From the NCBI RefSeq assembly GCF_004004555.2, contig NZ_SACP01000009.1, positions 124,001 to 188,000 on the forward strand: a DNA stretch of 64,000 bases, written 5' to 3'. The position numbers were made by a program, and so were the translations under genes. Shown piece by piece: positions 8,408 to 17,664 of this stretch. This DNA is from Methylobacterium oryzihabitans (GTDB taxonomy: Bacteria > Pseudomonadota > Alphaproteobacteria > Rhizobiales > Beijerinckiaceae). Every line of letters begins with the position of its first letter. Positions within the stretch are counted from its first letter, which is position 1. The notes beneath the pieces were generated by a model, which saw nothing but the letters and a program-made list of their open reading frames with translations, searched no databases and was not told the DNA's origin.

Positions 8408-11400
8408 TTGACCAGCAGTTCCATCCTCGACCCAGAGCGCCTCGCTTCGCTCGACAGCTACAGCGTCCTCGACAGCGCGCCGGAAGAGGGTTTCGACGAT
8501 ATCGTCCGGCTTGCCGCGCGTCTGTGCGAAACGCCCGTCGCCCTCGTCAGCCTCGTCGCGCACGACCGGCAATGGTTCAAGGCGAAGGTCGGCTTCCCCC
8601 AGTGCGAGACCGAGCTCGACCGCTCGGTCTGCAAGTTCGTGCTCGTCGAGCCGGACCTCCTGGTCATTCCCGACCTGACGCGCGACGCGCGCACGGCGAC
8701 CAATCCCCTGGTGACGGGCGAACTAGGCATCCGCTTCTACGCGGGCGCGCCGCTGCGCATGACGGATGGGGCCGTGCTTGGTTCGCTGTGCGTGATCGAT
8801 ACCGCCCCGCGTCCAGGAGGCCTCACCCCCGAGCAGGCCGATGATCTGCGCGCCCTCAGCCGCCAAGTGTCCAGTCTTTTGGCGCTGCGCCGGACCGCTG
8901 CGAGCGAACGTCGCGCCCAGGATGCCGCTGAAACCAATGCCGCGCGTCTTGAACGGATAAGTGCGGCGCAGGAGGCGAGCGAAGATCGCTACCGCGTCCT
9001 GTACGAGAACATCGATGCCGGCTTCTGCATCTGTGAGGTAAAGTTCGGCGAGGACGGCCGGGCGGTCGATCACCGCGTCTTGGCGGCCAATCCGGCCTTC
9101 GAGCGTCACACCGGATTGTCGAACGTGGTCGGACGCTGGGCCAATGAGATCGCCCCCGGCATCGAGCAGCACTGGCACGATGCCTACGGACAGGTCGCCA
9201 AGACGGGCGAGCCGCTACGGTTCGAGGGCGAGGCGGCCCCGCTCGGTCGCTGGTACGATGCCCATCTCTTCCCGGTCGGTGGCGGTCGCGTCGCCATGCT
9301 CATCGCGGACACGACGGCACGGCGTCAGGCCGAGGCCGCCCTCCGTAGCAGCGAGGCACTCGCCCGTGAGAACAGCCAACGCGTCCAACTCGCGCTGGAG
9401 GCCGGTGCCATCATCGGCACTTGGAACTGGGACATCCCCTCGGACCGCTTCACCGTCGATGAGGCATTCGCTCATTCCTTCGGCCTCGACCCCGCCCTCG
9501 GACGCGAGGGGATCCCGCTCGCCCAGATCGTCGCGACCGTGCATCCCGATGACAAGGTCGGCTTGGCAGACGCCATCACCAAGGCGATCCTTCGCGGTGG
9601 AACCTACGCGCATCAATACCGGGTCCGCCGCCTCGATGGCCGGTACTACTGGATCGAAGCCAGTGGGCGCGTCGACATGGCCGACGATGGCACGCCGCTG
9701 AGCTTCCCCGGCGTACTCCTCGACATCGAGGCCCGTCGCGCAGCGGAGGCGGCCCTGCGAACCGCCGAGGAGCGCCTTCAGATGGCGCTGACCGCCTCCG
9801 GCGCGGTCGGCCTATGGGACTGGATGGTCGACAGCGACCTTCTTCACGGCGATGCGCAATTCGCACGGCTGTACGGACTGGACCCCGACCGGACGGCGGC
9901 CGGCCTCACGATGGAGCAGTACCAAGGATTCGTTGTCCCAGAGGACCTCGCTCCCTTGCGCGCGGCGATCCGCGAGACGTTCGACCACGCCGCGCCGTTC
10001 CAGATCGAGTATCGCCTGGCGATCCCCGATCAGGCGCTGCGCTGGGTCGAGTGCAAGGGGCAGCTGATCCCCGACGAAGCAGGGCGGGCCGTGCGGTTCT
10101 CCGGCACCGCCGTGGACATCTCCGAGCGCAAGTTAGCTGAAGTCCTTTTGGCTGATAGCGAAGCGCACTGGCGCGGTCTGTTCGAGCGCCTGAGCGAAGG
10201 CTTCATCGTCGGCGAGGTCGTCCGCGGTAGCGATGGTGCGATCACCGACTGGCGATACATCGACGTCAACAGGGCATGGGGCGAACTCGTCGGCATCGAC
10301 CCCTCCACCGTCCTTGGACGGACGCTACGCGAGGTCCTGCCCGACGTCGAGGACGTCTGGGTGGATGAGTTCGCCGAAGTGGTGCGGACGGGGCGCGGGG
10401 TCACGTTCACACGCCAAGTCGGCTCACTGGCGCGCTGGTACGAGGGACGCGCCTTCTCCCTCGGGGCCGAGCGGTTCGGCGTGATCTTCCTCGATGTGAC
10501 CGAACGGTTGCAGGCGAGCCGACAGCAAGACGCCCTCCTGCGGCTCGGCGAGGTCCTGCGCGACGTGAGGACCCGGTCCGAGATCGCATCAGCGGCCGCC
10601 GAGATCGCCGGCTTCACGCTCGGCCTCAGCCGCGCCGGCTACGGCAGCGTCGATGTAGGTCGTGAAGAGATCACTGTCGAACAGGACTGGGCGCTACCCG
10701 GCCTCGACAGCATCGCCGGCCCACATGCCTTCCGCACCTACGGCAGCTACATCGAGCTGCTGAAACGCGGTGAAACCGTGATCATCGGCGATACGGCCCG
10801 CGATCCCCTCACCGCTGACACCGCCGATGCGCTCCTGCAAGTGCAGACCCGGGCCCTCATCAATCTGCCGATCCTGGAGCACGGGCAGTTCGTCGCCCTG
10901 TTCTTCCTCCTTGCAGCCGAACCGCGAGACTGGAGCGAGGGCGAGTTGTCGTTCATTCGCACGGTCGCCGACCGGACCCGGTCGGCCGTCGCTCGGATCG
11001 AGGCCGAGGAGCGTCAGGACCTCCTCAACCGTGAACTCTCGCACCGGCTCAAGAACACCCTGGCCGTGGTGCAGAGCATCGCCAGTCAAACCCTGAAGGG
11101 CGTCACTGAGCGTGATGTGGTCGAGAATTACGAGCGGCGCATCATCGCCCTGTCGCGCGCGCACGACGTCCTGCTGCAGGGCAACTACGCCGCCGCCTCC
11201 CTCCGGACGGTCATCGGCACGGTCCTCGGTCTGCTCGCCCCCAAGGACCAGTTGATCGTCGAGGGGGAGGACGTGCCGCTCGGCCCCCAAGCCGCCCTGT
11301 CGCTCTCGCTGCTCCTGCACGAGCTGGCGACGAACGCGTCCAAATATGGGGCTTGGTCGGTCAGTGGCGGCACGGTCACAGTGACGTGGCATACCGAGCC

Positions 11401-11596
11401 CGGCCCGGAGGCGACGTTCGTGCTGGACTGGCGGGAACGCGGCGGTCCGCCAGCTATGGAGCCGACCCGTCGCGGGTTCGGCTCGCGACTGATCCGCACC
11501 GGCCTCTTGGGAACCCGACAGACCGTTCTGAACTATCTCGGCTCGGGCTTCGAAGCGGAGTTCCGCGCCCCGGACGCACAGGTGAGATCAACGTAG
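8408..11596 (+). CDS. GAF/multi-PAS sensor histidine kinase, HWE family
   Basis: About 1062 residues from TTG 8408 (in-frame GTGs inside the heptamer repeat are alternatives). Order: N-terminal GAF domain (residues ~10-165), four PAS-type domains (~185-720), a second GAF domain (~735-860) and an HWE kinase core. The phospho-acceptor is the His of NRELSHRLKNTLAVVQ (about residue 879); the N-box is HELATNASKYGAWS, and the family's W-x-E appears in FVLDWRERGGPP, followed by GFGSRLI. No membrane segment is visible, so it is probably a cytoplasmic sensor of light, redox or a ligand through its PAS/GAF domains. The receiver gene follows after two bases. Confidence 0.92.
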   Translation: MTSSSILDPERLASLDSYSVLDSAPEEGFDDIVRLAARLCETPVALVSLVAHDRQWFKAKVGFPQCETELDRSVCKFVLVEPDLLVIPDLTRDARTATNPLVTGELGIRFYAGAPLRMTDGAVLGSLCVIDTAPRPGGLTPEQADDLRALSRQVSSLLALRRTAASERRAQDAAETNAARLERISAAQEASEDRYRVLYENIDAGFCICEVKFGEDGRAVDHRVLAANPAFERHTGLSNVVGRWANEIAPGIEQHWHDAYGQVAKTGEPLRFEGEAAPLGRWYDAHLFPVGGGRVAMLIADTTARRQAEAALRSSEALARENSQRVQLALEAGAIIGTWNWDIPSDRFTVDEAFAHSFGLDPALGREGIPLAQIVATVHPDDKVGLADAITKAILRGGTYAHQYRVRRLDGRYYWIEASGRVDMADDGTPLSFPGVLLDIEARRAAEAALRTAEERLQMALTASGAVGLWDWMVDSDLLHGDAQFARLYGLDPDRTAAGLTMEQYQGFVVPEDLAPLRAAIRETFDHAAPFQIEYRLAIPDQALRWVECKGQLIPDEAGRAVRFSGTAVDISERKLAEVLLADSEAHWRGLFERLSEGFIVGEVVRGSDGAITDWRYIDVNRAWGELVGIDPSTVLGRTLREVLPDVEDVWVDEFAEVVRTGRGVTFTRQVGSLARWYEGRAFSLGAERFGVIFLDVTERLQASRQQDALLRLGEVLRDVRTRSEIASAAAEIAGFTLGLSRAGYGSVDVGREEITVEQDWALPGLDSIAGPHAFRTYGSYIELLKRGETVIIGDTARDPLTADTADALLQVQTRALINLPILEHGQFVALFFLLAAEPRDWSEGELSFIRTVADRTRSAVARIEAEERQDLLNRELSHRLKNTLAVVQSIASQTLKGVTERDVVENYERRIIALSRAHDVLLQGNYAAASLRTVIGTVLGLLAPKDQLIVEGEDVPLGPQAALSLSLLLHELATNASKYGAWSVSGGTVTVTWHTEPGPEATFVLDWRERGGPPAMEPTRRGFGSRLIRTGLLGTRQTVLNYLGSGFEAEFRAPDAQVRST

Positions 11597-11598
11597 CA

Positions 11599-12000
11599 AT
11601 GGCTTCGTTCCGTGACCCCGACGAACGCGCCGCCGCACCGCCGCCGGTGTTGCTGCTGGAGGATGATCCGATCCTCGGCATGATGCTGTCCGACCTGATC
11701 GAAGAGGCGGGCTGCACGCCGATTGAGGTGCGCACCGCCGAGCAGGCCATCGCTATCCTGGAAGAGCGGACAGATATCCGCGTCGTGGTCGCGGATCTCG
11801 ATACCCGCGGATCGATCATGGGCCTGAAACTCGCGGTCATGATCCGCGATCGCTGGCCGCCGATCGAATTGGTCCTGACGGGCTCGGTGAAACCACGGCT
11901 CGACCTGATCCCGGCCCGCGGGGTGTTCTGCGACAAGCCGTTCGAAAACGCCGTCGTCACTGCGGCCGTGAGGCATTTCGCTCGATCTTCGGGTGCTTAG
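11599..12000 (+). CDS. single-domain response regulator
   Basis: A 133-residue receiver domain alone, with the acidic pair E21-D22-D23 (LLLEDDPILG), likely phospho-Asp66 in VVVADLDTRG, the Thr of LTGS and the conserved Lys113 in CDKPF. ATG 11599 lies two bases after the kinase stop, so the two are almost certainly co-translated and form a pair. HWE kinases are often paired with such output-less receivers that act by protein-protein contact. Confidence 0.88.
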   Translation: MASFRDPDERAAAPPPVLLLEDDPILGMMLSDLIEEAGCTPIEVRTAEQAIAILEERTDIRVVVADLDTRGSIMGLKLAVMIRDRWPPIELVLTGSVKPRLDLIPARGVFCDKPFENAVVTAAVRHFARSSGA

Positions 12001-12666
12001 AATCGCCCGCTTACAAGGGCGACACGGAGTGCGTTGCGTTGCGTCTCGCCTCTCCCGTCACAGGCTTCGCGACGAACCCTTCGCACGATCAATCCCTGCG
12101 AAGCCGTTTGACTGAAACCGATCTGTCCAAGAACGGGCCCATATTCCAAGCCTAATGTCACCCCACGGCGAAACCACCGGGTGACCGCTTTCGAGCGCGC
12201 CGATGCGCGGTCTGCACGGCCGCGTCGGGTCGGAAGCAGAACGTCCGCTTGCGGTCAGCGAGCCAATCTCCGCTTCCCACCCGTAGCGGACCGCAGCGCG
12301 GCGCTCCGAGGTCTGTTCGTTATTCCGGCCGTCCATAGGGGCATGCCGCAGTGGACACTGCCACGGCCCGCCGAATATGTCCGCAAGGGTTGGAAGAGCC
12401 AACGGACAGGCAAGCAAACGGACATCACCCGAGCGGACGGCGCGGCGCAGCCGGGAACTAAGTCCTCTTCTATCCTGCACACCCTGCGAGTATGCGCGGA
12501 AAACCTCTCAAACTCCGTTTCCGTACATGGCATCAATCCGACAGAGTTTGTCGCATATTTCTACGATGAAGGTCGATGCGCGTTGCTGTGACATTCAGCG
12601 ATAAATGACGATCTTTCTTAAGGACTTGATAGCTGATCCCCCGCTGCGGGCGGGATGCTGGGGCGG
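12001..12666. other. gene-poor stretch
   Basis: About 670 bases without a gene I can support. Frames of up to 136 codons exist, but their residue composition is typical of non-coding GC-rich DNA. Its right end borders the recombinase gene and may be the edge of an inserted segment. Confidence 0.5.
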
Positions 12667-13251
12667 TCAGGACGGCACGGTTGCGTCCTTGATCCGCAGG
12701 ATGGTCTGCCGGCTGGTCTTGAATGCCCGTGCCAGGGCCGACACGCTCGTACCCTCTCCGAGCTGGCGCGCGACCTCCGCCCGCTGTTCGCCGGTGAGAC
12801 TGGCCGGCCGGCCGAGCCGCCGGCCTTCCGCCCGCGCCCGGCTCAGCCCGGCCTGGGTCCGCTCGATCAGAAGATCGCGCTCGAACTCCGCGACCGCGTT
12901 GATCACGGCCATCGTCAGCTTGCCCGTCGAACTCGTCAGGTCGACTCCACCCAGCGCCAGACAGTGGACCCGCACGCCGAGTTCCTCGAGCTTGGCGACG
13001 GTCGCACCCACGTCCATGGCATTGCGGCCGAGCCGGTCGAGCTTGGTCACCACCAGGACGTCACCTGCTTCGAGCCTGTCGAGCAGGCGTGCGAACCCGC
13101 GGCGCTGCCCGACCGCGGTGGATCCCGAGACGGTCTCGGTCACGAGGCGGCGCGGCTCGATGGTGAACCCAGCGGCCTGGATCTCGGTGAGCTGATTGTC
13201 GGTGGTCTGGCCGGGGGTCGAGACGCGGAGGTAGGCGAAGGTGCGCGGCAT
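12667..13251 (-). CDS. serine recombinase (resolvase/invertase family)
   Basis: A 194-residue small serine recombinase. The catalytic serine is residue 11 in [11 protein letters not shown]; the partner motif [14 protein letters not shown] and the [18 protein letters not shown] region (start of the E helix) are intact, and a C-terminal helix-turn-helix ends the protein ([20 protein letters not shown]). ATG 13251 was chosen over the upstream ATG at 13275 because [11 protein letters not shown] is the family's normal start. It would cut and rejoin DNA at paired sites; palindromic half-sites are visible just upstream at 13280-13365. It is probably the resolvase or invertase of a mobile segment. 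Confidence 0.93.
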   Translation of the reverse strand: MPRTFAYLRVSTPGQTTDNQLTEIQAAGFTIEPRRLVTETVSGSTAVGQRRGFARLLDRLEAGDVLVVTKLDRLGRNAMDVGATVAKLEELGVRVHCLALGGVDLTSSTGKLTMAVINAVAEFERDLLIERTQAGLSRARAEGRRLGRPASLTGEQRAEVARQLGEGTSVSALARAFKTSRQTILRIKDATVPS

Positions 13252-13279
13252 GAAGCAGTTTCGTCCGAAAACCATGACC

Positions 13280-13365
13280 GGAACTGGACACCTGTCCGGA
13301 ACTTGCAGAAGCTAGGTTTTGAACAGGATGGGCCGTCCTGTCCAGAACCGGTCGGTTCCGGACAG
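13280..13365. repeat. palindromic res-like site next to the recombinase
   Basis: A 28-bp near-perfect palindrome at 13338-13365 has the halves CTGTCCAGAACCG and CGGTTCCGGACAG. Two more half-sites of the same type (GGAACTGGACA at 13280-13290 and CTGTCCGGAAC at 13292-13302) lie between it and the recombinase start. Several 12-bp half-sites upstream of a serine recombinase match the plan of a resolution site, which commonly doubles as autoregulatory operator. Confidence 0.7.
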
Positions 13366-13446
13366 CGCTGACCAGTACTCATCTCTGATCATAGAGCCTC
13401 ATAGTAGTGTAATATATAGCTATTGATAAAATACAATATTTTCGAT

Positions 13447-14913
13447 TTACTCAAGAAAAAAACTTGCGGATAGCTCATTTCTGATACTTCCCGCATCAAC
13501 CGAAAAAGACGCCTTTGTATTTCTCGAATATCCCATAATTAATTCTACTGTCTCACCAGCTTCCATTGATCCTAACTCAAAAACCTTGTTGGCTTTGCCT
13601 CTAAGCCATACAGCATCAAGCTCTACCTGCTTGCCATCATTTCTTATCATTGTTAAAGGCTTAAAATATGTGTAATATGGTACGAAGGGAGCGTTCAACA
13701 AACTCACAGAATAATTATCAACATCGTTTATTTGCATTTTTAGCTTTTTAACAAAATCAGATCGATTTGCGAGTCGGATTTTTACGTCGCTGCGTGTGCT
13801 GGAAACTACATCTGCATATATATTTTTATGTCCATGTACCAATATTTCACCGTCTCTCTCAACATCAAACCAGCGTTCTCCGGGGGTTGTATGGTATAAA
13901 CTCACAAATTCTACTTGATTTGTGATAGGATTTATAATAGCCTTTGTACTGCCTGCAACATCAGCGGGTGCCATTCCTTCTTTGGAAGCCCGATCAGGTG
14001 CCTCATAGCTTAGTCTTAGTAAACTATCTTCGTCGGTTGTTTGTTTTTGAATGGGTTCGGAATTTCTAATTCTGGGATATATACCGACGTTAGTAACAGA
14101 ATTATGTTTATTTTCAAGCATTACAAGGTCTCTAGTGCATTTTTTGATTTCTAACAGCTCTTGCTTATCAAAAAAGACTCCCCCAAAAGCCATATCCCCT
14201 TGTTTACTTATGTTTTGTATGCGTTCGATTGTGTTGTTTCCACCAAATGTCGCTTCAACAAGTCCTTTTCCAAGTGCAATATCAAGAGAATATTCAGCAT
14301 TATTTCCTTCTTTAATTTTTAATTCTAGATTTTTTGCGATTAAAATTTCTTTTATTATTTGATTGTCGCTGTTTTTTATAAGATCAACACACGATTGTCT
14401 CACAAAACAGCTACCTATCGCATCTTTTAAAGGGGTTGTTTCAATGTTGAAATGCCTTGCGCCATCCGAAGAAAGTGAAACAGACAGATTTGAGCTAGCC
14501 TTTGGTCCCAATTTTATCTCTACACCGCCAAAAGATTGAGACGAAACTCTAGGGCCAAATGAAAAGCTCCTGCTCAGGCTTACTGTCTGATTAGGAAATC
14601 CTACGGAATTTTTTGTATCATCCTTAAATTTTGCAAAAGATATATTTGCTCCCGGTAATATACACGCATCAGAAAGAATATAGTTTTGGGCCAACGGCGT
14701 AGTTTTATTATTCTTTGTCTCTTGCGTTTGTCTAATTATAGCACCCCGCTCATAAGTCTCGGGAGATGCTAACGTTAGACATCTCATATTTCGTTCATTT
14801 GCAAATTTGCAAAGTGGATCAGTATTATCGTTCCATGTCAAATTCCAAATTAATACTCCGATAGAGGCTGCACCACCTAGGAACACTGTTCCCGCTAGTA
14901 GGCGATTGGTCAC
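13447..14913 (-). CDS. hypothetical membrane-anchored or exported protein, AT-rich
   Basis: A 488-residue protein I do not recognise. It starts at GTG 14913 with AGGAG upstream. Residues ~5-24 form one hydrophobic segment (uncleaved anchor or signal peptide); the remainder is a Ser/Asn/Lys-rich, mostly beta-like region with scattered Cys (for example SCFVRQSCVD and KCTRDLVM) and a C-terminal part rich in short strands. No catalytic motif is evident. Codon and base use is strongly AT-rich beside the 65-70% GC neighbours, so it was probably acquired recently. It sits alone between the recombinase/res-like site and the TerB-like module and may be cargo of that mobile segment. Confidence 0.75.
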   Translation of the reverse strand: MTNRLLAGTVFLGGAASIGVLIWNLTWNDNTDPLCKFANERNMRCLTLASPETYERGAIIRQTQETKNNKTTPLAQNYILSDACILPGANISFAKFKDDTKNSVGFPNQTVSLSRSFSFGPRVSSQSFGGVEIKLGPKASSNLSVSLSSDGARHFNIETTPLKDAIGSCFVRQSCVDLIKNSDNQIIKEILIAKNLELKIKEGNNAEYSLDIALGKGLVEATFGGNNTIERIQNISKQGDMAFGGVFFDKQELLEIKKCTRDLVMLENKHNSVTNVGIYPRIRNSEPIQKQTTDEDSLLRLSYEAPDRASKEGMAPADVAGSTKAIINPITNQVEFVSLYHTTPGERWFDVERDGEILVHGHKNIYADVVSSTRSDVKIRLANRSDFVKKLKMQINDVDNYSVSLLNAPFVPYYTYFKPLTMIRNDGKQVELDAVWLRGKANKVFELGSMEAGETVELIMGYSRNTKASFSVDAGSIRNELSASFFLE

Positions 14914-15097
14914 AGTTTCAGTCTCCTGTCCACAAGCTCGGAGGTATCAAGGCGTTACGGCGCTTGAAATTATAAGGTAGCTGTCATCAATGGCATTGGC
15001 GACCTTAATTGCTACCTTATTGGCCGATCTCGTCCGACCATTAGCACTTGGAGGCGAGGCCTTGTTGAAACTCGATCCAAGGCGATCAGGCATGGTC

Positions 15098-15313
15098 TCA
15101 GGTTGGGTCGCTCGGCTCGTGATCTTCGGTGCCGGCAAACACATGTTTTCCGACAGGGAAACGTAGCTGCGTGCACACGCAGCCGGGGTTTGCTTTTGCC
15201 GTCTGAGCCGTTAGCACGATCATGGAAAAGACAAGGAGCGTTAGTTGATTTCGAGCGAGTAACCAGTATTCACGGCAAATACCTACCTGCAGCCGGTGAA
15301 TAAATTGGCGCAT
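15098..15313 (-). CDS. possible small exported protein (71 aa)
   Basis: The frame encodes a basic N-terminus, a hydrophobic core (LTLLVFSMIVLTAQ) and a signal-peptidase-like AKA/NPG site followed by a short Cys-containing tail. This is compatible with a small secreted protein, but there is no recognised family and the ribosome binding site is weak. The surrounding 14914-15569 holds nothing else I can support. Confidence 0.3.
   Translation of the reverse strand: MRQFIHRLQVGICREYWLLARNQLTLLVFSMIVLTAQTAKANPGCVCTQLRFPVGKHVFAGTEDHEPSDPT
15134..15154. repeat. palindromic element TCGGAAAACA-NN-TGTTTGCC (copy 1)
   Basis: On the minus strand this reads GTCGGAAAACATGTGTTTGCC, nearly identical to the palindrome at 17384-17405. 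The two copies are about 2.2 kb apart in opposite orientation and bracket the TerB-like module. They could be operators for the same regulator or decayed element ends. Confidence 0.45.
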
Positions 15314-15569
15314 TCTTGTTTATTGTGCAAGAGTTTGAGCCGGAATACGATATTATATCTCAACTAGCCGCGATCCGCGCTTGATGAAGTTTAGTATGTC
15401 GCTGACCTATGTAATCACTACAGCGCTTCTGGCCCAGTCCAACTTGGTATCACCGCGCGAACTGCTCCGTATCAAAGATTTGGGAACTCTTCACGTCAAA
15501 GATTTCGGTTGAAGCATCTGTTGATGTCTTCGACGTGATACAAAGACAGCCTGGCTGAGGGGCTTAAAT

Positions 15570-16583
15570 CTAACGTGGGGAGGCTCTTACTTGAGCGAGT
15601 AATGCATTAACACGCTGATCGCCATCGGCCCATTGTGTGCGAAGAGCTGCTATCTTGGCAGTAATATCCCGCTCTCGTTTCACACCCATAAGATCTGCCT
15701 TGTTCAATGCGGTGATAGCTTGTTCACAGATGTACCAGCAAAGTACCGACATGCATATAGTAGAGACTATGCCTGAATAAGATCCAAAAATTCGCCCTAA
15801 ACTGTGATGTAGATTGTGCTCTGCCGCGATACAGGCACCTATGATACCGGCTTGTACAAATAATTTCAAAGCCAGATCAGCAGACTCGCGGCGGGTCATC
15901 CCCTTTTCCTTGAGTAAAAGAATTTTGATGGCTTTCAATGTGGGAAACATCGCATGACGAAACGCACGCATTAGGCGACAAAATATGGTGTGAGACTCTC
16001 TCATTAACCACCCAACAACCTCTACAGCTAAATCTGATAATCCAGCTAGAGCAACATCTTTACCGATTTCAGGCGCTTTAGATTGCAGCGTAGACGCAAG
16101 TGCGTGGCGTAAATTGTCCTGATACAGTTCAGATACTGGTCTCTCTTGAGACCGACTCTCTCGCCATTGTGCGATAACAGGGGCGCACGATATCGCCAGC
16201 GATGTAAACAGCTGGATCGCCGCCTGCTGGAGGGGGCCGGGAAGGTACTTGATGGCCTCGAAGCTCTTGATGCTCTCACTCATTGCTGTTTCACGTTCGG
16301 GACAAGCCATAGCAGATATTTGTGGCTTAAGATCGTTTGCTGGAGCACACAGCTTGGCAGCAACAACTTCGAAAGGCGCGACACCCATTAGGAAATGGTG
16401 AGTGATCTCGATCGCGGCATGCGCATGATTATTCAAGTGGAAATTTATTGCGTGAGTACCCCCAGATGATAAATTTGAGACTGGGTTTGGTTTATTCCTT
16501 AATAAATTATCGTCAGCAGCTTCGGCGTTTAGTTCGCGCTGAAGATTAGCAAGCGCAAGATTGTATCTAGCTTGATCGTGCAT
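15570..16583 (-). CDS. hypothetical protein with C-terminal membrane segments
   Basis: A 337-residue protein of unknown family. ATG 16583 was chosen over the upstream start at 16634 because GAGGAGG lies just before it. Residues 1-120 are helical and polar; ~115-150 include an amphipathic or hydrophobic stretch (LQQAAIQLFTSLAISC); two hydrophobic segments near residues 250-300 (VQAGIIGACIAAEH and GIVSTICMSVLCWYICEQAI) probably cross the membrane. It lies 13 bases downstream of the TerB-like gene on the same strand and reads as the second gene of a two-gene operon. Lower GC than the flanks suggests transfer. Function unknown; a defence or stress module is possible. Confidence 0.7.
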   Translation of the reverse strand: MHDQARYNLALANLQRELNAEAADDNLLRNKPNPVSNLSSGGTHAINFHLNNHAHAAIEITHHFLMGVAPFEVVAAKLCAPANDLKPQISAMACPERETAMSESIKSFEAIKYLPGPLQQAAIQLFTSLAISCAPVIAQWRESRSQERPVSELYQDNLRHALASTLQSKAPEIGKDVALAGLSDLAVEVVGWLMRESHTIFCRLMRAFRHAMFPTLKAIKILLLKEKGMTRRESADLALKLFVQAGIIGACIAAEHNLHHSLGRIFGSYSGIVSTICMSVLCWYICEQAITALNKADLMGVKRERDITAKIAALRTQWADGDQRVNALLAQVRASPR

Positions 16584-16596
16584 ATTACCCTCCTCT

Positions 16597-17283
16597 TCAC
16601 GCAGTGGTCGTTGAGTTAGTGCCGGAGAGCACATCCCATGCAGTTAAAAAATTGATTTCGCGCTGATGTAGTGATGCAGAGTCGGCATCACATGTCATAA
16701 TAACATCTAGAAGAGGTCGAGCTAACCTGCGGTAAGATGCAGAGCCAATTTGCCGAAAATGGGAAAATGCACTTTCTAAATTTATTTCTTCATTAAGTAA
16801 GTGATTTATCTCATCTCTAGTTGTTTGTGGGAGGCCTAGGAATGAAACGCCAAAAACTTGATTGCGAATACAATTTGCTTCCGTAGCATTGATCTTAGAG
16901 TCGGCACAGGCAGCGCCAACTAGAACACCAGTCAGATGCATAGCATCAGTTTTATATAATTCCCATTTTTTCAAATCGGATCGAATGGATTTGTTGGTCT
17001 CTGTTAATTCAGCTATAGCATCCCTGAGTTCTTTATCTTGTTTAGCTGCATCATCTAAAATTTTTTTTATGTCTGGTTTTATATCCTCTTCGCTGATTGC
17101 TCCGAACGTGAAACCGAGAATGCTCATGCCCCCACTGATGCCGAAGCCCACTTTCGTGCAGACTCCGAATGCCCCGAGAACGCCAAGTGCCACCCCCGCT
17201 GGTGCCAGCGTTACGACGCCAACCGTTGCGAGACCTGCGCCCGTACCAACCACGAGACCACGCTTCACGCTGTTCCAGTTCAT
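16597..17283 (-). CDS. TerB-like domain protein with N-terminal membrane segments
   Basis: A 228-residue protein from ATG 17283 (an upstream start at 17313 is less likely). Residues ~8-60 are Gly/Ala-rich and hydrophobic, enough for one or two membrane passes; ~70-110 is a charged coiled-coil-like helix (DIKKILDDAAKQDKELRD). The C-terminal ~115 residues follow the TerB/DjlA-type helical pattern (GAACADSKINATEAN...IRNQVFG and CDADSASLHQREINFL), a domain found in tellurite-resistance and phage/stress systems. The TerB assignment is by pattern only. It probably forms an operon with the gene at 15570-16583. Confidence 0.65.
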   Translation of the reverse strand: MNWNSVKRGLVVGTGAGLATVGVVTLAPAGVALGVLGAFGVCTKVGFGISGGMSILGFTFGAISEEDIKPDIKKILDDAAKQDKELRDAIAELTETNKSIRSDLKKWELYKTDAMHLTGVLVGAACADSKINATEANCIRNQVFGVSFLGLPQTTRDEINHLLNEEINLESAFSHFRQIGSASYRRLARPLLDVIMTCDADSASLHQREINFLTAWDVLSGTNSTTTA

Positions 17284-17664
17284 GGCGGTGCCGCTCCTAC
17301 GGACATGCGACACGAAACGCTAGGTTCGACCTCCTGGTTCCAATCCGGTTAACCAACGGGCAACCATGGTCGCTAAACCGAGTGTCGGAAAACACCTGTT
17401 TTCCGTATACCCGGCCTTGAAATGCCGATGACCGCATGGGGTCGGATGCAGACCCATGAAGCGCTCCGTCAGTATCCGGCCGGCATACTTTGCTTCGGGC
17501 TGCGAAGCCGCCTTCCGGGCGGCGGCGGAAAATCGTCGGATGCGGGCCGTTGCGCCCAAGGTCCCCCGACCTGGCACCAGTCGCCCTCTCAAGAAGGCCG
17601 TGGACGCGCGCTCTCTCGGCCCGGGCCGGGCCATGGGTCGATCCTCAACCTGGGCCTCGGCAGA
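17284..17664. other. intergenic region with a palindrome
   Basis: About 380 bases separating the TerB-like module from the Toprim gene. It contains the palindrome GGAAAACA-CC-TGTTTTCC at 17387-17404, copy 2 of the element described at 15134-15154. No gene is supported here; a long plus-strand frame starting near 17422 is mostly a shadow of the Toprim gene. Confidence 0.5.
17387..17404. repeat. palindrome GGAAAACA-CC-TGTTTTCC (copy 2)
   Basis: Perfect 8-bp arms around two bases, with the flanking GTC and G also shared with copy 1 at 15134-15154. It lies about 100 bases upstream of the TerB-like gene, so an operator for that operon is a simple explanation. Confidence 0.5.

Noticed and set aside
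12181-12591. 136-codon plus-strand frame
   Set aside because: No family, no ribosome binding site, composition of random GC-rich DNA.
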